64,000 nt of DNA, from positions 1 to 64,000 of the forward strand of contig JBAZPO010000013.1 of the NCBI GenBank assembly GCA_041648175.1. Direction: 5' to 3'. This document shows, one piece after another, positions 41,692 to 50,590 of this stretch. The translations under genes were made by a program, and so were the position numbers. Source of the DNA: Desulfobaccales bacterium (lineage in GTDB: Bacteria; Desulfobacterota; Desulfobaccia; Desulfobaccales; 0-14-0-80-60-11). How positions within the stretch are numbered: the first letter of the stretch is position 1; each line of letters begins with the position of its first letter. The notes beneath the pieces are model-generated. The model saw nothing but the letters and a program-made list of their open reading frames with translations. It was not told the origin of the DNA and searched no databases.

Positions 41692-42603
41692 ATGCCAGAC
41701 CAATATGATGAATCCTCTATCAAAAATTGTTATTCCACCTGGAGCCAAAATTATTACAACGACTATTATGGCTCTAAAGAAGCCTATCCACCGGTACATC
41801 GAGACTTGTTAAAATATTTACTTCGTGAGGCAAAAGTCAACAGCATACTCGATGCTGGCTGTGGTCCCGCTTCATTCTTGCGAGAATTGGGTGATGAGAA
41901 TTTAGATTTGTATGGGTTTGACCTGACCCCGGAAATGGTACTTGAAGGTCAGATGGTATTGGAAAAACATGGTATCCCCTCCAGTCATCTCTGGACAGGT
42001 AATGTGCTTGACCCAACATCTTTTCATATGCCCGGGAAAAAGAGGGTAAAGCGCTTTGATGCAGTTATTTGTATTGGTGTCCTGCCCCACATTCCCCATG
42101 GCCATGACATCACGGTAATAAAGAACCTGCGAAATGCTGTCAAGCCTAAAGGTCTGGTGGTGGTTGAGGCACGTAACCAGTTTTTTTCGTTTTTTACCCT
42201 GAACCGGTATTCGTATAATTTTTTTATGGAAGAATTGATCCGGAGAGAGCATCTATTAGATAAAGCCGGCACTGGAAAAACTCAGTTAATTTCTCTTATG
42301 AAGAGTCTTGAAAACCAGTTTCACATGGATCTGCCACCGATCCGTAAGGGCAAAGAAAGTGAGCCGGGGTATGATGAGATTCTTTCCCGCACACACAATC
42401 CGCTGCTTCTGAAAGAGCAATTTATTTCTCAGGGGTTTAAGGACGTAAAACTATTATTTTACCACTACCATTGCCTGCCCCCGATGTTTGAGAAAGAGAT
42501 ACCCGAGTTGTTCCGCCAAGAGAGCCTAGCCATGGAAGACCCGGAAGATTGGCGCGGCTACTTCATGGCCTCGGCTTTCCTTTTACTTGGAAAACCGGCA
42601 TGA
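41692..42603 (+). CDS. Class I SAM methyltransferase
   Basis: A 303-residue protein with the SAM motif SILDAGCGPASFLREL (about 50-65), GFDLTPEMV, FDAVICIGVLPHIPHG and GLVVVEARNQFF. A hydrophobic-aromatic segment FFSFFTLNRYSYNFFMEEL may shape the acceptor pocket. Its substrate is unknown. It overlaps the following methyltransferase gene by four bases (ATGA), so the two are co-translated. AAAGG precedes ATG 41692. Confidence 0.78.
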   Translation: MPDQYDESSIKNCYSTWSQNYYNDYYGSKEAYPPVHRDLLKYLLREAKVNSILDAGCGPASFLRELGDENLDLYGFDLTPEMVLEGQMVLEKHGIPSSHLWTGNVLDPTSFHMPGKKRVKRFDAVICIGVLPHIPHGHDITVIKNLRNAVKPKGLVVVEARNQFFSFFTLNRYSYNFFMEELIRREHLLDKAGTGKTQLISLMKSLENQFHMDLPPIRKGKESEPGYDEILSRTHNPLLLKEQFISQGFKDVKLLFYHYHCLPPMFEKEIPELFRQESLAMEDPEDWRGYFMASAFLLLGKPA

Positions 42604-43298
42604 TCAAAGGCGACGGTTGGATCAAGTATTGTATTTGGGAACATAGTACCCAAGTCAAAGAGCTTTATGCCCGGCGCTGCCGGCTCGAAGAACCGGAAAT
42701 GGACTGTTCGTCCCAGGCCGTCGAACTCTTAGCTCCTTATGTAACGCCCGGCGACATACTTTTAGACGTAGGTTGTGGCAGCGGGTATTTCTTTCACTCC
42801 TTAAAGAAACGTCAGATTCTCGTGGAATATTTCGGTATTGATTCCGCCTCTTCACTTATTGACATCGGCAGGAATTGCCTGGCCTCATATGGGCTGCCGC
42901 CAGAAAATTTGCAGGTAATGCGCATTGAAGACATGGATGGTGAAGTAGATCACATCGTCTGTATTAATGTGCTGTCCAATATCGATAATTACCATCGCCC
43001 ATTGGAACGCATGCTGTTATGTGCTCGCAAGACGGTAATCATTCGAGAATCCGTCAAAAAGCAGGCAGAATATTTATATGTTCATGACAAGTATCTTGAT
43101 CCTGGGAAAAATCTAAAAGTATATGTCAATGCTTATGGCATGCAGGAATTGATGGAGTTCATCGAATCTTATGGATTTAAGGTAAGATATGTGATAGATT
43201 GGCATACTAAAGGAAAATCCCAGATGGTCATCGGATACCCACACTATTGGAAATTCTTTGTGGCCGAAAAGGTGAGTCCTGTTGAAGTTGCTTCCTGA
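42600..43298 (+). CDS. Class I SAM methyltransferase
   Basis: A 232-residue protein with LLDVGCGSGYFFHSLKKR as the SAM loop (about 53-70), FGIDSASSLIDIG, and HIVCINVLSNIDNYHRPLER for the acceptor-side acid. ATG 42600 overlaps the preceding stop, so the frame from 42549 is rejected. It is the third methyltransferase in a row and sits before the AsnB-like gene. It could methylate a hydroxyl or amide of the same glycan. Substrate is not predictable. Confidence 0.77.
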   Translation: MIKGDGWIKYCIWEHSTQVKELYARRCRLEEPEMDCSSQAVELLAPYVTPGDILLDVGCGSGYFFHSLKKRQILVEYFGIDSASSLIDIGRNCLASYGLPPENLQVMRIEDMDGEVDHIVCINVLSNIDNYHRPLERMLLCARKTVIIRESVKKQAEYLYVHDKYLDPGKNLKVYVNAYGMQELMEFIESYGFKVRYVIDWHTKGKSQMVIGYPHYWKFFVAEKVSPVEVAS

Positions 43299-43343
43299 TA
43301 TGGTCAATTCCACCATCTCTCTTCAAGTGGAACTGGTTCAACT

Positions 43344-45242
43344 ATGTCGAGAATAGCCGGGATACTTTGTAAGCATTCCCCTGAACAAGGGGCTGGGCTT
43401 CTCAAAGCCATGCTGATGTCTCTGTCAAGTGACAAAAACCGGCTGTCCCGCGAGGAGACCGCCGGTCATGCCGTTCTTGGTTGGTGTGGATGGTATCCGG
43501 GGCCCAATATTGCCTCGGCAGATAATATTATTGCAGTCATGGACGGCTTTATTTATAACGGAGCAGAGCTTGGAACGAAAAACACTGACGCGTTGTTATT
43601 AATTTCATTATATACCCGTTTTGGGTTTGCCGGTGCATTGCGAAAAATTAACGGTGACTTCGCGGCAGCTCTCTATGATCCTGCCATTGATACCCTTTGG
43701 GTGGCCCGTGACCGGTTTGGGGTCAAGCCCCTGTACTACGTGTCTACCCCCTTACATTTTGCTTTTGCATCGCAACCGCGTCCCTTGTTGGCCTTGCCCA
43801 ACATCGTCGGGGAAATCAACCGGAAATTCGTCTCCCTTTTCGCAGCGTCCCATTATCGCTATTTTGATAATCAGCCTGAGCAATCCCCTTACACCGAAAT
43901 TGCTCAATTACCCGCGGCCCATTTCCTCCAAGTTACTAAATACCAAGTAAAGAAAACCGTATACTGGTCGCTGGCAGACCTGCCTGATCTTACAGAATCC
44001 AAGGCTGCTTTGGCGGAACAATATCGAGCTTTACTGACAGATGCGGTCGCTTTACGGCTGAGAGCTGCTAAAAAACCAGGGTTCACCCTGTCAGGCGGGA
44101 TGGATTCTTCCTCCATTCTTTCCGCAGCAGTATATGCAACCAACCGGAAACAGCACGTTTTTTCCACGGTTTATGAAGACAAGACCTTTGACGAATCAGA
44201 AGATATCCAGCCGATGTTAGCTACCAAGGCAGAAAATTGGCATCCGGTGATGGTAGACAAGCCGGACACCTTCGACTTGATCCAGAAAATGGTCCAGGTT
44301 CACGACGAACCCGTGGCCACCGCCACTTGGCTTTCACACTTTCTGCTATGCGAGCAGGCCCATAAGCATGGTTTTCAGTCCCTATTTGGAGGCTTGGGCG
44401 GGGATGAATTGAACGCCGGAGAATATGAGTACTTTTTTTTCCATTTTGCCGACCTGCGTTTAGCTGGTCGTGAAGATGAGCTGCAGAACGAAATCCGCAT
44501 GTGGGTCCAATATCATGACCATCCAATATTTCGGAAAAACCGGGCTGTAGCTGAAGATGCCCTGGCGCGCCTCGTTGATCTTTCGCACCCCTGGCGGTGT
44601 CTTCCTGACCGCCGCCGCCTTAACAAATATATCCGGGCCCTGAATCCTGATTATTTCACACTCAACGACTTTGAACCGGTAATGGATCATCCGTTCAAGA
44701 GTTACCTCAAAAACCGTGCTTATCAGGACCTCTTTCGGGAAACCATCCCGTGCTGTCTCCGGGCTGAGGACCGCCAGACAATCGCCTTTGAACTCGATAA
44801 CTTCTTGCCGTTTTTGGACCATCGCCTCGTCGAATTCATGTTCATGATCCCAGGCAAGTTTAAGATTTGTAACGGGGTTACCAAAATCTTGCTCCGTGAA
44901 GCAATGCGTGGGATGTTGCCCGAAGAAACGAGAAGACGGGTTAAGAAGACCGGATGGAATGCACCTAGTCATATATGGTTTTCAGGTCGCGGCAAAGACC
45001 AACTCATAGATTTGATTCATTCCCGATCATTTCGGGAGCACGGGGTCTATAATCTTCATGAAGTAACCAACATTATTAATGAACACGACCTCATCGTAAC
45101 CTCCGGTAAATCTGCCGAAAATCATATGATGTTTTTGTGGCAACTGGTTAATTTGGAATTATGGTTGGCGCAGGTCAAAAGATGGAGCCAACGGAACGAT
45201 GATTTTTCCCAATCTCCTAACTTCTTGCTATCCAAACCGTAA
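43344..45242 (+). CDS. Asparagine synthetase-like protein lacking the glutaminase Cys
   Basis: A 632-residue AsnB homologue. The N-terminus is MSRIAGILCKHS, with Ser-Arg where all active glutaminases have Cys-Gly, so glutamine hydrolysis should be lost. VMDGFIYNGAEL and VARDRFGVKPLYY show that the Ntn fold is kept. The synthetase half is intact: FTLSGGMDSSSIL (about 250) and FGGLGGDELNAGEYEYF. It should still activate a carboxyl as acyl-AMP and use free ammonia or another amine. The lack of Cys is unlike the two other AsnB proteins in the window. It sits between methyltransferases and a radical SAM gene. Confidence 0.83.
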   Translation: MSRIAGILCKHSPEQGAGLLKAMLMSLSSDKNRLSREETAGHAVLGWCGWYPGPNIASADNIIAVMDGFIYNGAELGTKNTDALLLISLYTRFGFAGALRKINGDFAAALYDPAIDTLWVARDRFGVKPLYYVSTPLHFAFASQPRPLLALPNIVGEINRKFVSLFAASHYRYFDNQPEQSPYTEIAQLPAAHFLQVTKYQVKKTVYWSLADLPDLTESKAALAEQYRALLTDAVALRLRAAKKPGFTLSGGMDSSSILSAAVYATNRKQHVFSTVYEDKTFDESEDIQPMLATKAENWHPVMVDKPDTFDLIQKMVQVHDEPVATATWLSHFLLCEQAHKHGFQSLFGGLGGDELNAGEYEYFFFHFADLRLAGREDELQNEIRMWVQYHDHPIFRKNRAVAEDALARLVDLSHPWRCLPDRRRLNKYIRALNPDYFTLNDFEPVMDHPFKSYLKNRAYQDLFRETIPCCLRAEDRQTIAFELDNFLPFLDHRLVEFMFMIPGKFKICNGVTKILLREAMRGMLPEETRRRVKKTGWNAPSHIWFSGRGKDQLIDLIHSRSFREHGVYNLHEVTNIINEHDLIVTSGKSAENHMMFLWQLVNLELWLAQVKRWSQRNDDFSQSPNFLLSKP

Positions 45243-45272
45243 TAACGATAAAGAACAAACTTAGGAGATACC

Positions 45273-46673
45273 ATGAGAATATTATTAATTAATATCGCGT
45301 TACGCCCTCCACCGTCGCGTGTATATCCCCCCATAGGCTTAGGCTACATTGCTTCTGCCATGAAGCGAGCTGGTTTCTCATTCGATTTGCTGGATTTGGA
45401 CATCCAGCCCAAGGCTCCCGAAGAAGTCGAAAATTTTCTTCGCACTAACCGTTATGATGTGGTGGCCATGGGCTGCATCGTCACTGGGTACAAATTTGTC
45501 AAATGGCTTTCCCGTATTGTTAAAGAGAATTATCCGGAATCCACAATAGTGGTGGGAAATTCTGTGGCTTCATCCATACCGGTTTTATTATTGCAGAAAA
45601 CCGGAGTTGATATCGCCGTACTGGGTGAAGGGGATGAAACTATTGTAGAATTACTAAAAACAATTGAGGACAAGAGGGAATTGGGCGGAGTCCGGGGAAT
45701 TGCTTATAAGATAGATGGTGAAGTTAAAATCACTCCTCACCGCCCGATTATCCCGGATATAAATGTCATTCCCATTCCAGACTGGGATTTATTTGATATC
45801 GAAGCTTACATCGAAAATCAGTCGAAGGCCCTGGATGAGCCTTTACCGCCAATCCCCCGGGATCAGCTCAGGTCTTTTGTCATCAACACCGCCAGGGGTT
45901 GCTTGCATAACTGCACTTTTTGCTATCACGTATTCCAAGGGGAGAAATACCGCTGGCGGTCAGTGGAGTCTATAATCGGGGAATTGGAATATCATAACAA
46001 CCGTTATGATATTAACCATTTTTATTTTCATGATGAACTCTCTTTCTTTTCCGTGAAACAGGCAGAAGAATTTGCCAATGCCATGCTTGCCAAGAGACTC
46101 AAAATTTACTGGGCCGCCAGTTGTCGCAGCGGCCTGTTTACCAAAGAAGAACATCTTGAGGTGGCCAAGAAACTGAAAGAAGTTGGTGGCTTAGCCTTAA
46201 GCTTCTCCTTGGAGTCGACCTCCCCCGAAATACTTCAACGGATGCATAAAAATGTGGGTCCCCTCGAATTTTCTCAACAAGTGAAAATTTGTAAGCGCGC
46301 CGGTCTGGCGGTCCATACCAGCTTAGTAATAGGCTATCCCGAAGAAACTCCAGAAACTATCAAGGCCACTATTGATTGTTGCATTGACAATGGAGTTTAC
46401 CCCAGCATCGGATATTTGTTACCCCAACCCGGAACCCCCATGTACGATTATGCCCGGCAACATAAGTATATTCAGGATGAAGAGGAGTATTTGTTAAGCA
46501 TGGGCGACCGGCAAGATCTACACGTGAACATGACCAAGATTCCGGATCAAGAACTAGAAGCGATAGTAAAAGATGAAATGGCCCGTGCAAACCGCGCCTT
46601 GGGGATGGATTTGCAACCGGATAGCTTGATCAAAACTAGTTTTTATCGAACCAAGTCCAAGCCTGAAGAATGA
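45273..46673 (+). CDS. Cobalamin-binding-domain radical SAM enzyme
   Basis: A 466-residue protein. The N-terminal Rossmann-like B12 domain spans about 1-140 (ILLINIALRPPPSRVYPPIG; VAVLGEGDETIVELL). The radical SAM barrel has C-x3-C-x2-C in RGCLHNCTFCYHVFQ (about 210), then HFYFHDELSFF and SFSLESTSPEIL. Such enzymes methylate unreactive carbons or phosphorus, or perform related radical steps. The target may be a sugar or lipid. An AGGAGA site precedes ATG 45273. It follows the AsnB-like gene after 30 bases. Confidence 0.82.
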   Translation: MRILLINIALRPPPSRVYPPIGLGYIASAMKRAGFSFDLLDLDIQPKAPEEVENFLRTNRYDVVAMGCIVTGYKFVKWLSRIVKENYPESTIVVGNSVASSIPVLLLQKTGVDIAVLGEGDETIVELLKTIEDKRELGGVRGIAYKIDGEVKITPHRPIIPDINVIPIPDWDLFDIEAYIENQSKALDEPLPPIPRDQLRSFVINTARGCLHNCTFCYHVFQGEKYRWRSVESIIGELEYHNNRYDINHFYFHDELSFFSVKQAEEFANAMLAKRLKIYWAASCRSGLFTKEEHLEVAKKLKEVGGLALSFSLESTSPEILQRMHKNVGPLEFSQQVKICKRAGLAVHTSLVIGYPEETPETIKATIDCCIDNGVYPSIGYLLPQPGTPMYDYARQHKYIQDEEEYLLSMGDRQDLHVNMTKIPDQELEAIVKDEMARANRALGMDLQPDSLIKTSFYRTKSKPEE

Positions 46674-46952
46674 TTTTTCTGGTAGGGCTGAGATAGGGGA
46701 GCATTACAGTGGGTTCGAAGGATTTAAGCGTGGACACGATAAATGGCCAGTTAACCTGCTGTATGAAGAATTAATCAAGACCGTGGACAGCAATATCTAG
46801 CCCGAAAAAATAATTACTCGGATAAACAGCCTACAACTAATTGAATTTAAAAGATTCTTAGCTGAGATCAGAATGACAATTATTTGGCTTAATGGGTTCT
46901 GCAATGACTTGTAACAGTTTCCGTCATTTTCGGTGCATCGAATTCGGCATTG
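46674..46952. other. Gap with a possible decayed C-terminal coding fragment
   Basis: The stretch of about 280 bases has no intact gene. In one + frame ending at TAG 46798-46800, the peptide HYSGFEGFKRGHDKWPVNLL reads like the end of a folded protein, but the family is unknown. The remainder is A+T-rich and lacks a clear promoter. A weak case for a remnant. Confidence 0.3.
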
Positions 46953-48764
46953 ATGAATAAATTGACCGAGAACAATCAGCCTACCTATTTCCTGGCGACA
47001 ACCGCCCTCGAAGAGTTCTGGGACACGTCAAAGCCGCTTTTGTTTCTCGGAGAATGGTGCAGACGCTACAATCGCAAATCTTTTTGGGAACCGCTCATTG
47101 GAGAAGTACTGGTCAACCCATGGCATGACAGACAACAACTCCATAAGGCTTATCATTATGTCGCTGATGTATACGAGCGACTATTGCCGGTTTTAGGAGA
47201 GGCCCTCAATTCCACCCACAAGGTTAATCATAGTAAACGCTATTGGCGAATAATTCTCGGCCCCTGGCTGCTGTTCTACCTTCCGGTTATCTATGACAGA
47301 TACATGTGCTTGCGCACCGCGTTAGACGATTATCCTGTTGTTACATCGACCGTGTTGGGAGAGGAAGCGTGGGTAACCCCGTGCGATACGCTGGAATTTG
47401 TGCAATTGATCAAGAAAGACCCCTATAATCTGCAACTGTATAGTCGAATACTAAAACTATTAGGATACGATTTTCCACAAAAAACATTTTCTGTGGTGGC
47501 CACACCATTTTCCCTCTCTGAAAGGAATTCGCCGTGGGGGAAAAACCGTTTGAGAAAATTCTTGGTCACAAAACTGGCTGTATTAAGCAAGAGATGCAGG
47601 GCAAACCATTCGATTATTTTTAGGGATTCATATTTTTCTCGACGCGTAGAATTACAGCTAATCATAAAAACCTTTGGCAGAATATGGCCGGTATTTGAAG
47701 ACCTTACGCAAATACCCCATTTAAAACCGAACACGACTGCAAGATTGAGCCTGCAGAATGTCTTGCCGGCAGAAAATGACTTTGAAAGGTTGTTGAATCA
47801 AATGCTTCCGTTAGATGTCCCTCAGAGTCTTATGGAGGGATTCGATGGACTCCAGAATGAAGCGGAGCGCATCTATCCGTCGATGCCCAAAGCAATATTT
47901 TGCTCCGGAGCCTGGTACTTCGACGAAGCTTTTAAACACTGGGCGGCGGTTTCAACGGAAACCGGAACCCAGCTCCTCGGCGCACAGCACGGAGGTAACT
48001 ATGGCGTCTTGGCGTACCACCCGGGAGAAGATCATGAAATTACTATCACTGACCGATATTTTTCCGGGGGATGGGAGCGCTCTGATCATCGCGCCAAGGT
48101 GACCCCCTGGTTCGTGACCAAGCTGGCGGGAAGAAAGCAACTGGGCGCCGATAGCAAGAAAGCAGGGATTCTTTTCGTGGCCACAGCTGACCCGCGATAT
48201 CTGTTACAAATTCCCCATACTCCATGCCGATTTAGTCGTTACCTTCTCTGGCAATCACGCTTTTTAGCATCGCTTAATTTGCGATTGCTTCCAAAAATTC
48301 GAGTTCGGTTTTTTGCGGAAGATTTCGGTTGGGATATCGCCCAGCGCTGGCGGACCTCATACCCGGAAATAAGGGTTGAGACCTGGGATACCCCTTTTAT
48401 ACGAAGTCTTGAGAATTGCCGCCTCTATGTATGTGATCACATAGGAACCACTTTCCAGGAAGCACTTTCAGCAGACAAACCTACAATTTTATTCTGGGAT
48501 CCTGCAATCAACGAAATGAGGCCGGAAGCGCAACCATATTATGATCGATTGCGTGCTGCAGGGATACTGTACGACACCCCGGAAGCCGCTACCGATGGAG
48601 TGAATGTCGTCTATGATAATGTCGTAGCTTGGTGGAACGATCCGGCGCGGCAGGAGGCCCGTCGGATATTCTGCAACCGCTTTGCCCGAACATCATCGGA
48701 TGCAGTGAACGAGTGGGCAGAAGAATTTATACGCATATCAAAAGAGGGGATTATAACTCGCTAA
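46953..48764 (+). CDS. LIC12162-family putative glycan transferase
   Basis: A 603-residue soluble protein. Features are FLATTALEEFWDTSKPLLFL at the start, HKVNHSKRYWRIILGPWLL, GAQHGGNYGV (about 350), an FFSGGWE-like region and CDHIGTTFQEALSADKPT near the end. These match the LIC12162 family, named from Leptospira O-antigen clusters, whose members look like GT-B-type transferases but whose reaction is not established. The C-terminal part resembles other CDP-glycerol or surface-carbohydrate transferases. The frame begins at TTG 46950, and ATG 46953 is the better start. A flippase follows. Confidence 0.75.
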   Translation: MNKLTENNQPTYFLATTALEEFWDTSKPLLFLGEWCRRYNRKSFWEPLIGEVLVNPWHDRQQLHKAYHYVADVYERLLPVLGEALNSTHKVNHSKRYWRIILGPWLLFYLPVIYDRYMCLRTALDDYPVVTSTVLGEEAWVTPCDTLEFVQLIKKDPYNLQLYSRILKLLGYDFPQKTFSVVATPFSLSERNSPWGKNRLRKFLVTKLAVLSKRCRANHSIIFRDSYFSRRVELQLIIKTFGRIWPVFEDLTQIPHLKPNTTARLSLQNVLPAENDFERLLNQMLPLDVPQSLMEGFDGLQNEAERIYPSMPKAIFCSGAWYFDEAFKHWAAVSTETGTQLLGAQHGGNYGVLAYHPGEDHEITITDRYFSGGWERSDHRAKVTPWFVTKLAGRKQLGADSKKAGILFVATADPRYLLQIPHTPCRFSRYLLWQSRFLASLNLRLLPKIRVRFFAEDFGWDIAQRWRTSYPEIRVETWDTPFIRSLENCRLYVCDHIGTTFQEALSADKPTILFWDPAINEMRPEAQPYYDRLRAAGILYDTPEAATDGVNVVYDNVVAWWNDPARQEARRIFCNRFARTSSDAVNEWAEEFIRISKEGIITR

Positions 48765-48915
48765 TCACAGACACAACCGTATGATAAATTCATACGTCCC
48801 TAGTAATTGTATTGCATCGGCTATGGGGAACGTAGGGGCTGATTTAAAACAGGGCATCTAGCAAGGCAACTTATTTTATGTTCCGATTAGTATATTTTGT
48901 AAAGACAATGATCTA

Positions 48916-50448
48916 ATGCAGAAATCATATACTTTCAATTACCTGAAAATATACTTCTGGCAAGGTATTGCAATTGTACTGAATCTTCTCTCCATGTTTA
49001 TCGTCATACCCCGCCTGGCTGATAATCCTTCGATATATGGAATTTACGTGGTCTGCATCTCGGCAAACATATTTTTGACCTATGCAGATATAGGCTTTGC
49101 CGGGGCCGGTTATAAATATGCCAGTGAATGCTTTGCGCAGAAAAATCTGGAGGAAGAAATAAACATTGTTGGTTTTATCGGGTTTGTCCTTTTTTTATTT
49201 GTAATTATATTTGCGTTGACCGTTTCTTATGTTGCGCTAAATCCAAGTATATTAATTAAAAATATAAATAGCGCCACAGAGATTAATATTACCTCTAATT
49301 TATTATTCATCCTTGCTCTATTTTCACCAGCAATCATCTTTCAAAGGATATTAGAGATTGTCTATGGAATTAGATTGGAACAATTTATACTCCAGCGGAT
49401 CATGATTGCGGCTAATATACTGAAAATATTATCCATATTTTACTTTTTTAAAAACCAACAATATGATATTGTGGGCTATTTCTTATTTTGCCAACTGGTA
49501 TATTTATTAGCGCTCTTTTCCTGCTTATTAATTGCAAAAATTAAATACAAATATAATTTTATCGTTTTTTTCAAATCAATTAGATTTTCAAAACCTATGT
49601 TCAATAAAACAAGAACCCTTGCTTTTGGTTCTTTGTTCAGTACAATTATGTTTATATTTTATTATGAGCTTGATGCATTTGCTATTGCAAAATTAATGGG
49701 GGGCGAAAGTGTCGCAATATATGCAGTTGGCTTTACAATCCTTTCTTTTCTAAGAAATCTTTTGGGGGTTCTTTATGCCCCCTTTTTAGCTCGTTTCAAT
49801 CATTTTATCGGATTGCATGACATGGATGGCTTGCGTGATTTATACAGGAACATTCTTCCTTTGACGTTACCTTTCGTTGTCTTCCCTATTGTAAGTTTAG
49901 CTTTATTAATGGAACCTTTGGTGCATTCGTGGGTTGGCAACTATTATGAAAAGTCAGTTATCATTGCGCAATTGCTGATATTGGGCTTTATATATGGATT
50001 TTTTACCTATCCAGCTAGTTTTCTCATCATTGCCCAGGAAAAGATAAAAATACTATACTTAACAAGCGTCATACCACCTATTGTTTACTGGATCGGAATA
50101 TTTTTAACGATTCCTTATATAGGATTAACATCTTTTGCCTTGTTCAAGCTCATTGCCATGTCAATAAGTAGTTTGTTCTATTTATTTATTACGCTAAAGT
50201 TTCTGGATATATCAGCAGGCGATTTCGTGCGAAAGATTCTTGGACCAGTGGCAATCCCCTTGAGTTTTTTAATTCTATCACTGGCATACCTAAATCAGTT
50301 TATGCCCGCCGAAAAGAATGCGCTTGACCTTTTTATTGTAATTGCCACCGGCGGATTAGCTTCTGCGGGAGCTTTGTTTTTATATTATTTATTTTCGAGC
50401 CACTTTAGAAATTATACTCAAGGACTTTTCAGGAAATGCTTTGTTTAA
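48916..50448 (+). CDS. Wzx-like polysaccharide flippase (MOP superfamily)
   Basis: A 510-residue membrane protein with about 14 hydrophobic helices, of the oligosaccharide flippase type. It is noticeably A+T-rich (many TTT, ATA and AAA codons) compared with the flanking genes, which suggests recent acquisition. Motifs are loose in this family; YELDAFAIAKLMGGESVAIY (residues near 255-275) is the typical short loop with acidic residues. It should move lipid-linked repeat units across the inner membrane. ATG 48916 is the only sensible start. Confidence 0.8.
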   Translation: MQKSYTFNYLKIYFWQGIAIVLNLLSMFIVIPRLADNPSIYGIYVVCISANIFLTYADIGFAGAGYKYASECFAQKNLEEEINIVGFIGFVLFLFVIIFALTVSYVALNPSILIKNINSATEINITSNLLFILALFSPAIIFQRILEIVYGIRLEQFILQRIMIAANILKILSIFYFFKNQQYDIVGYFLFCQLVYLLALFSCLLIAKIKYKYNFIVFFKSIRFSKPMFNKTRTLAFGSLFSTIMFIFYYELDAFAIAKLMGGESVAIYAVGFTILSFLRNLLGVLYAPFLARFNHFIGLHDMDGLRDLYRNILPLTLPFVVFPIVSLALLMEPLVHSWVGNYYEKSVIIAQLLILGFIYGFFTYPASFLIIAQEKIKILYLTSVIPPIVYWIGIFLTIPYIGLTSFALFKLIAMSISSLFYLFITLKFLDISAGDFVRKILGPVAIPLSFLILSLAYLNQFMPAEKNALDLFIVIATGGLASAGALFLYYLFSSHFRNYTQGLFRKCFV

Positions 50449-50503
50449 AGCTTGCTGGCAAACGGTGAAATGAAAAACAGATGGAGAGACACTGCCAGAA
50501 AAA

Positions 50504-50549
50504 ACTTGGTCCCAACTTAAGTTCTGGTATAATCCATGGGGGCAGGCCA
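50504..50549 (+). promoter_or_regulatory. Repeated leader of type 2, copy 1, with extended -10 promoter
   Basis: TTGGTC (50506-50511) and an extended -10 TG-G-TATAAT (50525-50533) are 16 bases apart. The blocks ACTTGGTCCCAACT and AAGTTCTGGTATAATCCATG recur at 61006 and 61148. It ends 41 bases before the radical SAM gene at 50591, for which it is the likely promoter. Confidence 0.6.
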
Positions 50550-50590
50550 ACAGTAGTGGGACAAAATATCAAAAATAAAGAAAGTCATTA

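Noticed and set aside
48778..48796. Perfect seven-base-pair hairpin CGTATGA-TAAAT-TCATACG after the LIC12162-type gene
   Set aside because: A+T-rich stem with no following T tract, so it is not convincing as an intrinsic terminator.
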